Of a stretch of DNA of 50,496 bases, positions 1 through 7,624 are shown one piece after another (position 1 is the first letter of the stretch; each line of letters begins with the position of its first letter). The notes under the pieces are model-generated. The model searched no databases and was not told the DNA's origin. It was given only the letters and a program-made list of their open reading frames with translations. The DNA lies in the NCBI GenBank assembly GCA_947088765.1, contig CAMUHU010000004.1, forward strand, positions 1 to 50,496, given 5' to 3'. Origin of the DNA: an uncultured Clostridium sp. GTDB taxonomy: Bacteria; Bacillota; Clostridia; TANB77; CAG-508. A program made the position numbers and the translations under genes.

Positions 1-1136
1 GTTATTCCTTTAATAAAATATGTTTGTATTTTTAAGATATATTCTTCTTTTTTCTCTGTTTCTTCTATAGTTTTTAATAAATCATTTTCTTTCATTATTT
101 TAGCTTTTACAGCCATATATTGTTTTACATATAACATGTTATTGGCTTCTTTTATTCTGTTTTCTAGCTTTTTTCTCTGCCTATTTAATCTAATTTCTAA
201 ATCATCTGGTGTTAAAATTCTAAAGTCTGTTTCTTTTTCATTAATTCTTTTTAATTCTTTTTCAAATAGTTTTTTATCATTTAATGTTTTATCTATTTTT
301 TCTATTTCTTGTATTGCTTTTGCTTTTATGTTTGAACTTTCTTTTACTAGCTTTACTGTATCATTTAGTCTTTTTAATTCCTTTGTGCTCCATGTAAATT
401 CTTCTTTTAATCTTTTTTTCTCTTTTGCATCATTTTCTGAACATGTTATAATAGATATTTTGAAAATTAAATACAAAAATTCCTCTGATTCTTTTTTTTC
501 TAATATTTCATTTAATTTTTTATTTAACATTTCTAGAGAATTTTTAGTGTTTTCTAGTTTCATCCAATCTTCTAGAAATTCTTTTCCTAGTAACATTTGT
601 AGATTTTGATAAATTAGGTTTGCTTCTATATTGGAAATTTCACTAAATGTTGTATTCCAAGACCAGGCATCAAAGTCCCTTATAATTTCTGCTCTATTTA
701 TACTTTTTCCTTTTTCTAATATGAATGGTAACGAGTTCCTTATTGCCGAGTGTTCTTCATCTAAATATACCTTTTTTTCAATTGGTAGATTGTACAAAGC
801 ATTTAACATTGCATTTTCATTTTGCTCTGTTTCTATTTTTTTCTTTTGTTGGTCTACTTTAAATCTTATATTTTTTTTCTTGAATTGCTCCATTTTTGCT
901 GAACTTATAAGTTTTATTTCATTACAGTCTTTTATTATATTTAATATATCTTCAATTACTTGTCTCTTGGGGTCTACCATTCTTTTTACTGTTTCATAAT
1001 CATTATATGATGTATCTATTTTATATAGCATGCTTAAAAGGAGATTTTTACAGTCTGCTGAAAAAGTCTTTTTTTCTAAAATTTCTTCTAGTTGTTCTGT
1101 ATATGATAGTTTATGAAATAAGTCTTTTTTAGCCAT
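1..1136 (-). CDS. Hypothetical coiled-coil protein, C-terminus cut by window edge
   Basis: Open reading frame of 378 codons with no stop before the window edge. It starts at an ATG (1136) preceded by AGGAG at a good distance. The N-terminus reads MAKKDLFHKLSYTEQLEEIL. It is rich in Lys, Glu, Asn and Leu, has long charged helices likely to form coiled coils, and shows no signal peptide, membrane segment or catalytic motif. It lies 102 bases downstream of the FtsK/SpoIIIE gene on the same strand, so it may be co-transcribed. I do not recognise the family; a cytoplasmic, possibly structural or DNA-associated protein is only a guess from composition. Confidence 0.8.
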   Translation of the reverse strand, partial: MAKKDLFHKLSYTEQLEEILEKKTFSADCKNLLLSMLYKIDTSYNDYETVKRMVDPKRQVIEDILNIIKDCNEIKLISSAKMEQFKKKNIRFKVDQQKKKIETEQNENAMLNALYNLPIEKKVYLDEEHSAIRNSLPFILEKGKSINRAEIIRDFDAWSWNTTFSEISNIEANLIYQNLQMLLGKEFLEDWMKLENTKNSLEMLNKKLNEILEKKESEEFLYLIFKISIITCSENDAKEKKRLKEEFTWSTKELKRLNDTVKLVKESSNIKAKAIQEIEKIDKTLNDKKLFEKELKRINEKETDFRILTPDDLEIRLNRQRKKLENRIKEANNMLYVKQYMAVKAKIMKENDLLKTIEETEKKEEYILKIQTYFIKGI

Positions 1137-1176
1137 TGTTTTCGTCTCCTTTCGTCTTATTATTCTTATCGTCAAA

Positions 1177-1228
1177 GGGCACAGTAGTGTCACTTCTAAC
1201 AGGTATTCCCTCAAACGGTGCCCCTACA
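1177..1228. repeat. TGTAGGG-type palindromic element, copy 1
   Basis: Between the FtsK gene and the next gene, arms GGGCAC (1177-1182) and GTGCCC (1218-1223) bracket about 35 bases. The minus strand begins TGTAGGGGCAC. The same TGTAGGG opening next to a short palindrome recurs at 5595, 9384, 38511 and, degenerate, 43266. It is possibly an intergenic palindromic repeat or terminator-like element. Confidence 0.5.
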
Positions 1229-1238
1229 ATCCGTTTCT

Positions 1239-3821
1239 TTATTCTTGCTGTTCATCTGTATCTTGGTTTGGACTCATTTTTAGTTCTTCCCATCTTTCTT
1301 TTGTCATTAATACTTCTCTTGGTTTACTTCCTTGATATCCCGATATAATTCCTCTTTCTTCCATTTGGTCTATTATTCTTCCTGCTCTTGCATATCCTAC
1401 TTTGAATTTTCTTTGTATTGCTGAGGCTGATGCTTGCCCCATTTCTATTACTACTTCTATTGCTTCATTTAAGAATGGGTCTGTGTCATCACATTCTTCT
1501 GTTTCTAACATTGCTTTTTCTTTGTCTGTTGTGTTTGCATTTTCTATTTTTTCCATTATCTCTTCATTATATGTAGCTTCTCCGTCTTTTTTTAAGAAAC
1601 TTACTATTTTTTCAACTTCCTTGTCTGATACATATGCTCCTTGAACTCTTATTGGTTTTGGTACACCCGTAGGATAAAATAACATGTCTCCTTTTCCTAA
1701 AAGTTTTTCTGCTCCTGCCATATCTAATATTGTTCTAGAGTCTATTTGAGAAGAAACTGCAAAAGCTATTCTTGATGGTACATTGGCTTTTATTAATCCT
1801 GTAATAACGTCTACTGATGGTCTTTGTGTTGCTATGACTAAGTGCATTCCTGCTGCTCTTGCTTTTTGTGCTAACCTACATATTGCATCTTCTACATCTT
1901 TTGCAGCAACCATCATTAAGTCTGCTAACTCATCAATTATTATTACTATCAATGGTAGTTTTCCTACAACCTCTTCTTCATTTCCTGCTTCATTTATTAA
2001 TGCTTGATTATATCCTTTTAAATCTCTAACTCCTTTTGATGCAAATTTAGAATATCTGTCTTCCATTTCCTGAACTGCCCATGCTAATGCTCCTGCTGCT
2101 TTTCTTGGGTCTGTTACAACTGGAATTAAAAGATGTGGTATTCCATTGTATACTGAGAGTTCAACTATTTTTGGATCTACCATTACAAGTTTAACTTCAC
2201 TTGGTTTTGCTTTATATATTATACTTGTTATTAATGTATTTACACATACACTTTTTCCTGAACCTGTACTTCCTGCTACTAATAAGTGTGGCATTTTCGC
2301 TATGTCGGCAATAATTCTTTGCCCACTAACGTCTTTTCCTAGTCCTACTGATACTTTAGAATTTGATGTTGCAAATTCCTCTGAATCTATTACATCTCTT
2401 AAGTGTACTACTTCTGTTTCTGTGTTTGGTATTTCTATTCCTACTGCTTGTTTTCCTGGAATTGGAGCTTCAATTCTTATACTTGGTGCTGCTAAATTTA
2501 ATGCAATATCATCTGCTAGGTTTGCAATTTTATTTACTCTTACTCCCTCTGCTGGTTTTAATTCATATCTAGTAATTGCAGGTCCTACTGCAACATTTTC
2601 TACTTTTGCTGATACACCAAAACTAAATAATGTCTTCTGAAGTTTTGTTGCATTGTCTGTAATTGCTCTTTTTCCTCCTTTTAGCTGTTTTGGTTCTCCT
2701 GGTTCAAGTATTGCAATTGGAGGTGTTTCATAGTTTTCATCTTCTACTACCTGTGTATGTTCTAGTTGCAATACTTGTTTAGTTTTTTCTTCTTTTTCTT
2801 CTTGTGCTTCTTTAAATAGATTTGTTTCTATTACATCAGGATTGCTTTGTTTTTGCTCTTGTTTATCTTTAAATAAATCTGCTTCTATCACATCTGGATT
2901 ACTTGGTTTTGGTTTATTCTTAAATATATTTTCTTCTATTGCTTCTGGATTATCTAGCTTTTCTTGTTTTTTATTCTTGCCTATAAAAGGTAATGTTATA
3001 TTATATTTTTCTTTTGGTTCTTCTTCTAAATTATTTATTGTAATTTGTTCTTCTACATCATTCATTTCTGCTTGGATTGCTGCTATTTCTTTGCTTACAT
3101 GATTTATTGATTTTTTCTTGTTTTTGTTTGTTTTCTCTTCTTTTATTCTTCTCTTTTGTCTCTCTATTTCTTCTTCGTCTATTATTTCTTCTTCCTCTAG
3201 TTCTTCTTCATAATCATCTTCTTTTCCTCTTAATGCATTAACTATCATGTCTATTAACTCTGCTGGTTTGATTCCAAATGTAAATATTATTAATATTAAT
3301 GCCATACCTACAGATACAGTAGTTGCTCCTAACATTCCAAATAGTTTTATTAATGGATATGATACTAATACCCCTACAATTCCTCCACCTTTATTTTGAG
3401 CTCCTTGATTATAAGCTAAATCTATTATATCAGATAAATCATCATCTATATTTAATTCTCTACTGTTTATTTGTATTATTGTCATTATTGAGCATATACA
3501 CATTATTACTACAGTATATTGAATTAATTTAGATTTTAAGTAGTCTTTGTCTTCTTTTAACATTGTTACTCCGATGATGAAGGTTCCTATTGGTACTATG
3601 TATTTTATTATCCCCATCAGTCCTCCAAGCATTGGACTTAAACTTTTTCCGATATAACCTGATTTTACATATATTAATATTGCAAGTAATATACTTACTA
3701 TTGTTATCATAAAGAATTGAATATTTCTATCTACTTTTCTTTTTTTGCTAGTAGAGTTACTTTTTTTAGCTGATGTTTTCTTTTTTGATGTTGTACTTCT
3801 TCTTTTACCTTTTTTTGCCAT
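1239..3821 (-). CDS. ftsK: DNA translocase FtsK/SpoIIIE
   Basis: 860-residue membrane-anchored, ATP-driven DNA pump that clears chromosomal DNA from the division or sporulation septum. The N-terminus is strongly basic (1-33). Hydrophobic segments follow at about 35-53, 62-87, 100-116 and 147-185. A charged linker (about 200-380) precedes the motor. Walker A is GSTGSGKS (517-524), Walker B is VIIIDELAD (626-634), and the C-terminal winged-helix gamma domain ends in a short acidic tail. The linker carries three copies of an N-P-(E/D)-x-I-E-x-(N/D)-(I/L)-F-K repeat at about 291-337. Length suits SpoIIIE-type proteins. It follows rsmD and a coiled-coil gene on the same strand. Sequence alone cannot separate FtsK from SpoIIIE. 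Confidence 0.96.
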   Translation of the reverse strand: MAKKGKRRSTTSKKKTSAKKSNSTSKKRKVDRNIQFFMITIVSILLAILIYVKSGYIGKSLSPMLGGLMGIIKYIVPIGTFIIGVTMLKEDKDYLKSKLIQYTVVIMCICSIMTIIQINSRELNIDDDLSDIIDLAYNQGAQNKGGGIVGVLVSYPLIKLFGMLGATTVSVGMALILIIFTFGIKPAELIDMIVNALRGKEDDYEEELEEEEIIDEEEIERQKRRIKEEKTNKNKKKSINHVSKEIAAIQAEMNDVEEQITINNLEEEPKEKYNITLPFIGKNKKQEKLDNPEAIEENIFKNKPKPSNPDVIEADLFKDKQEQKQSNPDVIETNLFKEAQEEKEEKTKQVLQLEHTQVVEDENYETPPIAILEPGEPKQLKGGKRAITDNATKLQKTLFSFGVSAKVENVAVGPAITRYELKPAEGVRVNKIANLADDIALNLAAPSIRIEAPIPGKQAVGIEIPNTETEVVHLRDVIDSEEFATSNSKVSVGLGKDVSGQRIIADIAKMPHLLVAGSTGSGKSVCVNTLITSIIYKAKPSEVKLVMVDPKIVELSVYNGIPHLLIPVVTDPRKAAGALAWAVQEMEDRYSKFASKGVRDLKGYNQALINEAGNEEEVVGKLPLIVIIIDELADLMMVAAKDVEDAICRLAQKARAAGMHLVIATQRPSVDVITGLIKANVPSRIAFAVSSQIDSRTILDMAGAEKLLGKGDMLFYPTGVPKPIRVQGAYVSDKEVEKIVSFLKKDGEATYNEEIMEKIENANTTDKEKAMLETEECDDTDPFLNEAIEVVIEMGQASASAIQRKFKVGYARAGRIIDQMEERGIISGYQGSKPREVLMTKERWEELKMSPNQDTDEQQE

Positions 3822-3836
3822 ATTACATTCTCCTTC

Positions 3837-3914
3837 TTAATGAATAGTGAATAATTAATAATTAATAGTTAATAATTTTTAATTATTCATTATTAATTAT
3901 TCACTATTCATTAA
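3837..3914. repeat. AT-only long inverted repeat, 26-bp perfect arms
   Basis: Left arm 3837-3862 and right arm 3889-3914 are exact reverse complements over 26 bases. The 26-base centre is itself partly palindromic. It lies between the 145-residue gene and the FtsK gene, directly upstream of the FtsK ribosome binding site. The near absence of G/C (TTAATTATTCAC-like words) suggests a small AT-rich palindromic repeat rather than a classical terminator. Confidence 0.8.
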
Positions 3915-3921
3915 TAATAGA

Positions 3922-3937
3922 CAGGGGTATTCCCCTG
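3922..3937. repeat. Small GC palindrome
   Basis: CAGGGG-TATT-CCCCTG, a 6-bp stem with a 4-base loop, sits directly beside the AT-rich inverted repeat and 22 bases after the stop of the 145-residue gene. There is no T-run on either side, so terminator function is doubtful. Confidence 0.5.
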
Positions 3938-3958
3938 CCCCCTCATTATAATTTAGGT

Positions 3959-4396
3959 TTATTTTAATTCTTTTCTATTATTTTGAATTGTCTTTAGTGT
4001 ATCTAACAATACAGTTTCTATTCTTTCTAAAATTGCATCTGCATGCTCTTTTGTTCCATTTGATATTTCTCTTGCCATTTCATTTGCTGTTTGAATTATT
4101 TCATTCTTTTGTTCATATGCTTTTCTTGTTATCTCGTTCTCATCAACCATTGCTATTATTCTATTTTCTGCCTCTTTAACTACTCCTTCTGCTTCTTTTT
4201 GCGCTTCTACTAATATTCTTGTTCTTTCTTCTTTAACCCATTTTGCTTGTTTTAGTTCTTCTGGTAACTTTAGTCTAATTTCTTTAATTAAATCTAATAC
4301 TTGTTCTTTATCTACTAATACTTTGTTTGTAAGTGGAATAGATTTGCTTTCGTCCATTAGTTCTTCTAAAGCCTCTAATAATGTAAAAATTTCCAT
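3959..4396 (-). CDS. Coiled-coil protein, ATP synthase b-subunit-like / DivIVA-like
   Basis: 145 residues, almost entirely predicted helix. From about residue 50 to the end it is a charged heptad-rich stretch (KEERTRILVEAQKEAEGV and following), which resembles the stalk of F-type ATPase b subunits or DivIVA-like proteins. It has no transmembrane anchor, so it is not a genuine AtpF. It begins 3 bases after the rsmD stop, so the two are almost certainly translated from one message. Proteins of this kind are often seen beside rsmD in Clostridia (recollection, not a search). Specific function unknown. Confidence 0.8.
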   Translation of the reverse strand: MEIFTLLEALEELMDESKSIPLTNKVLVDKEQVLDLIKEIRLKLPEELKQAKWVKEERTRILVEAQKEAEGVVKEAENRIIAMVDENEITRKAYEQKNEIIQTANEMAREISNGTKEHADAILERIETVLLDTLKTIQNNRKELK

Positions 4397-4399
4397 TTG

Positions 4400-4957
4400 C
4401 TATTTCTCCTTTCGATTTAAGAAAAATAAACTAACTCTACCATAACTTCTTAAATCATACACATTTATGTCTAATTTATTTAAATTTTCATTTTTTTCTT
4501 TCTCATTGTCTGTCTCTAATATTATTATACCTTTCTTTGATAGCATATCATTTTCTATTATTATTTTTATTGCCTGAATATCAAATTGAGATTCATATGG
4601 TGGGTCTAAGAATATTATATCAAATTTTTCATTTTTTAACATGTCCAAAGCCTTTTTATAATCATTATTAATAATCTTTGTTTGCTTTTCAAAATGAGTC
4701 TTTATAATATTTTCTTTTATAATCTGAATTGCTTTATATGAATTATCACATAATATTGCTTCTTTTGCTCCTCTACTAAGTGATTCTATTCCTAGTGCTC
4801 CACTACCAGCAAATAAGTCTAATACTTTGGATTCATAAATTTTATTTTGGATTATATTAAATAATGATTCTTTTATTCTATCCAAAGTTGGTCTTGTATC
4901 TAACCCTTCTAATGTATTTATTTTTGTTCCTCTTGCTTTTCCACTTATAATTCTCAA
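4400..4957 (-). CDS. rsmD: 16S rRNA (guanine-966-N2)-methyltransferase RsmD
   Basis: 185-residue SAM-dependent methyltransferase that modifies G966 of 16S rRNA in the 30S subunit. N-terminal MRIISGKARGTKI and TRPTLDRIKESLFNI are RsmD hallmarks. The SAM-binding loop VLDLFAGSGALGIE lies at about 45-58, and the N6/N2-methyltransferase catalytic motif DPPY at 118-121. Length matches the family. AGGAG lies upstream of the ATG at 4957. It is first gene of a minus-strand run with the coiled-coil gene and perhaps FtsK. Confidence 0.95.
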   Translation of the reverse strand: MRIISGKARGTKINTLEGLDTRPTLDRIKESLFNIIQNKIYESKVLDLFAGSGALGIESLSRGAKEAILCDNSYKAIQIIKENIIKTHFEKQTKIINNDYKKALDMLKNEKFDIIFLDPPYESQFDIQAIKIIIENDMLSKKGIIILETDNEKEKNENLNKLDINVYDLRSYGRVSLFFLNRKEK

Positions 4958-5227
4958 AATTATCTCCTTTTTATGGAAATTAATATCCTATGTATATATT
5001 TTATTTATTTTCCAATATAAGTCAATAGGATTTACTAAATTGTAATAAAAATTTAACATTTCTGTAATATTATATATATTTTTTTGAAACAATATTAAAA
5101 GCTTTTGTAAATATTAACCTATGTATTTCTTTTAACTGATTTTTTAACATGTTATATTTACTGGTAGAAAACTTTTTATATTTTCTAATTTGGGAGCAAA
5201 TTTTTTGCTAGAATGGGGGGCAATATT

Positions 5228-5554
5228 ATGGCTGTTGATTATAATCTCATTGGCGAGCGTTTAAAGAGGGCAAGATTAGCAAAAGGACTTACTCAAGATA
5301 ATCTAGCAGAATCTCTAAATATTTCTATTGCTTATCTAAGTAGGATTGAAACTGGTACTACAAAAGTTAATTTAAAACGTCTAAGTGAAATTTGTAATCT
5401 ATTAAGTGTGTCAGAAGCCGAAATTATATCAGGAGTCTCTGATGATTCAGAAAACTATTTAAATGATGATTTAAGCAATTTATTAAAAAACTGTTCACCT
5501 GAAAAGCAACGTCTTATTTATAAAATTGCGAACATCATATCAGAGAGTGAGTAA
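5228..5554 (+). CDS. Xre-family transcriptional regulator
   Basis: 108-residue DNA-binding protein. The Cro/C1-type helix-turn-helix spans about residues 7-62 (IGERLKRARLAKGLTQDNLA, then SIAYLSRIETG). A short acidic tail may be for dimerisation. An upstream in-frame start at 5213 exists, but the run of six G at 5215-5220 is a ribosome binding site 7 bases before the ATG at 5228, so I use that. It is a stand-alone plus-strand gene divergent from rsmD. TAACATGTTA (5145-5154), a perfect palindrome upstream, could be its own operator, but this is speculative. Target genes unknown. Confidence 0.9.
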   Translation: MAVDYNLIGERLKRARLAKGLTQDNLAESLNISIAYLSRIETGTTKVNLKRLSEICNLLSVSEAEIISGVSDDSENYLNDDLSNLLKNCSPEKQRLIYKIANIISESE

Positions 5555-5595
5555 AAAAGAAACAAGGAATAATCCTTGTTTCTTTTTTACTCACT
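5546..5595 (+). terminator. Rho-independent terminator of the Xre gene
   Basis: Perfect 23-bp inverted repeat (5546-5568 and 5573-5595) with loop ATAA. The arm overlaps the stop codon of the Xre gene, and its A/T-tracts make it a bidirectional terminator shared with the convergent gene at 5665. Confidence 0.85.
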
Positions 5596-5617
5596 GTAGG
5601 GACATTGCATGTTCCCT
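5595..5617. repeat. TGTAGGG-type palindromic element, copy 2
   Basis: TGTAGGGACAT-TGC-ATGTTCCC: a 7-bp stem with one bulge, immediately after the Xre terminator. It shares the TGTAGGG head with the other copies. Confidence 0.5.
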
Positions 5618-5664
5618 TATGAATTTTATAATTTTTTTATTATGTCATATATTATAACATAAAT

Positions 5665-6030
5665 TTATCTTAAATTTACGCCTACTATCCCCCCTATAGC
5701 TCCAGCAATAACTCCAATAATCATCATAATAATTGAATACATATTTAAACTAAACTGTGCACTTAACATACTTGAAATTAGATATAGTACAAATATATAT
5801 ACTCCTCCTATTATCATTCCATTTACTATTCCCTTTTTCTTTATTTTAGAGGTTGCAATTGAACTTCCTGATAATATACTTATACCTGTTATTCCTATTA
5901 TTACTGGTACAATTGTTGCCTCACTTGTATTTGTATATGCTAAAATAATGGAAAATACAAATAATAAAACTAAAGTTAATACAACAGAAATAGCAATTCC
6001 AGTAGACATTCTAATTATGTAATTATTCAT
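5665..6030 (-). CDS. TIGR04086/YrzE-family membrane protein
   Basis: About 121 residues with four hydrophobic helices separated by short loops, one of them basic (SKIKKKG). The size, the glycine-rich last helix (IGVIAGAIGGIVGVNL) and the overall pattern match the small TIGR04086/YrzE family of Firmicutes, whose role is unknown. The longer start at 6042 has AGGA directly abutting the ATG. The ATG at 6030 (MNNYIIRMS) is 12 bases from that AGGA and is preferred, though the spacing is long. Convergent with the Xre gene. Confidence 0.7.
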   Translation of the reverse strand: MNNYIIRMSTGIAISVVLTLVLLFVFSIILAYTNTSEATIVPVIIGITGISILSGSSIATSKIKKKGIVNGMIIGGVYIFVLYLISSMLSAQFSLNMYSIIMMIIGVIAGAIGGIVGVNLR

Positions 6031-6149
6031 TTTTAATATCATTCCTTTCTAGGGTTCAAACCTCAGTTTTGCCCTCTCTCATTTTGAATCTTTTTGTTAA
6101 TTATATTCAAGAGTTTTATTTTTATGACATCAAAAACATGAAAATTTTT

Positions 6150-6178
6150 GCATATTTTCCGTATCTCTTTAATATGAT
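6150..6178 (+). promoter_or_regulatory. Possible sporulation-type (sigma-E/K-like) promoter
   Basis: GCATATTT (6150-6157), 13-base spacer, AATATGAT (6171-6178). The first box fits the sigma-E -35 pattern; the second is 5 of 8 to its -10. No good sigma-A promoter was seen here. Tentative. Confidence 0.3.
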
Positions 6179-6196
6179 ATATTGAATGGAGGTTTT

Positions 6197-6421
6197 ATGG
6201 ATAAGAATAATTTTGATTTTTCTAATTTCTCACCTTATGATAATATGAATTTTGACCCTAATACTATGAACACAGATATATATAATAATCCTGCCTTTAA
6301 CCCTATGCTACAATATGAACAGGCCTATATGTATTACAGATATATGTGCATGCAAATTGAATATAAAATAAAGTGTAAAGAGTATGATAAACTATGTGGA
6401 CGTGATAGGAAAATAGAGTAA
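6197..6421 (+). CDS. Small Asn/Tyr/Met-rich hypothetical protein
   Basis: 74 residues from the ATG at 6197, which has GGAGG at 6188-6192; an in-frame TTG at 6182 lies before that site and is rejected. The first half is rich in Asn, Asp, Phe and Pro (NFDFSNFSPYDNMNFDPN). The second half is Tyr/Met/Cys-rich (YMYYRYMCMQIEYKIKCKEY). No membrane segment or known domain. The composition resembles small spore-coat-associated proteins, and a weak sporulation-type promoter lies upstream, but that role is inference. Flanked by non-coding DNA on both sides. Confidence 0.65.
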   Translation: MDKNNFDFSNFSPYDNMNFDPNTMNTDIYNNPAFNPMLQYEQAYMYYRYMCMQIEYKIKCKEYDKLCGRDRKIE

Positions 6422-6578
6422 CATTAATACTTGTGTACATATTATATAGAAGAAATTATTATGATGATAATCAATAACATTTTCGTTAATATAAGTATTT
6501 TCTATATTCTACATTTTTGCAATTATCTTTTGCAACATTATACAACAAATTAGAACTTATTATTAAAAATTCTATTAA

Positions 6579-7583
6579 TTATTTTTCAATCTTGTCTTTT
6601 ACTGTGTATAGCATTACTATTATAGAACTTATTATTACAAATAAGTAAAAATTTACACCTCTATTTAATAACATTGCTTCATGCAATATATTCTCAGAGT
6701 ATACATTTCTGAAAATTTCTAAAAATCCACCTTCACTAACTCCTACTGCTCCTGGTGATGGTATTCCAGATACTGTAGCAAATAGAACTGATTGCATGGA
6801 TATTATTTGTAAAATATTATATTCTTTTAATCCAAATGAACGATATACCCAATATGATATACTATAATATATTAAAAATTGAATGTACGTAGTTATTAGT
6901 GTTTTTATAATTATTTTTATATTAGATTTTATATATGTTGCACTTGATTGATATTTGTTTAATTCGTTTTCTAGCTTATTCCTTTTGTCTCCTATGTTTT
7001 TTATTTTAAAGAATTCTAATATTTTTATTGCTATATTTATTAATCCTTTTGTCATACTTTTTGAAAATACTGACACTAACAATAAGACTAATGCTGTAGA
7101 ATTAAGGAAAATCCCTAGTACAAAAAGTCCTATTAATATTGAGTTCATATATTCATAATTAAAAAATAAACTAATTATTGCTATAGATATTGTAACAATT
7201 TGCATACTTGTTAAATTTATTAAAAGTGATAATGTAGAATTTGCAACTGATATTTTGTCTTTGTTCATGTAATAAATTTGCATTGGTTGCCCTCCACTTG
7301 CAGCTGGTGTTACAGAACTAAAGAAAAATCCTATCATTGCATATTTTATATTTCTATAAAATGTTGATTTTTCTCCTAATACTTTTAGAGTTCTTCCAAT
7401 ATTTATTGCTTCACATATAAGGTATATTAACATACATATTATTTCTATTAATATATATTTTAAGTCTATACTAGATAATACCTCGATTATTTTTGATATG
7501 CTTTGATCTTTTAGGATAATATAAAATGTTAATAAGATTATTAGCATAAACAATATTAAGTTTCTTAAATACTTCTTTTTCAT
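6579..7583 (-). CDS. UPF0104 / YbhN-type integral membrane protein (LPG synthase TM-region family)
   Basis: 334 residues with about eight transmembrane helices, the first at about 8-25. The two signatures of the lysylphosphatidylglycerol-synthase transmembrane (AglD2/YbhN/UPF0104) family are present: SSVTPAASGGQPMQIYYM near residue 95 and GIPSPGAVGVSEGGFLE near 280. There is no C-terminal aminoacyl-transferase domain, so this is not a full MprF; such stand-alone proteins are thought to act in lipid or glycolipid transfer across the membrane. Located after recJ on the same strand with a 41-base gap. Confidence 0.85.
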   Translation of the reverse strand: MKKKYLRNLILFMLIILLTFYIILKDQSISKIIEVLSSIDLKYILIEIICMLIYLICEAINIGRTLKVLGEKSTFYRNIKYAMIGFFFSSVTPAASGGQPMQIYYMNKDKISVANSTLSLLINLTSMQIVTISIAIISLFFNYEYMNSILIGLFVLGIFLNSTALVLLLVSVFSKSMTKGLINIAIKILEFFKIKNIGDKRNKLENELNKYQSSATYIKSNIKIIIKTLITTYIQFLIYYSISYWVYRSFGLKEYNILQIISMQSVLFATVSGIPSPGAVGVSEGGFLEIFRNVYSENILHEAMLLNRGVNFYLFVIISSIIVMLYTVKDKIEK

Positions 7584-7624
7584 ATTTTAATTATTTCCTT
7601 TTTTTATTTATATATATGTTATTT

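Noticed and set aside
2146..2640. Long plus-strand ORF (164 codons)
   Set aside because: Lies antisense inside the FtsK/SpoIIIE motor domain. No ribosome site and no protein-like motif; a shadow of the real gene.
5157..5182. TTTACT and TATATT boxes before the Xre gene
   Set aside because: Only 14 bases apart, too close for a sigma-A promoter.
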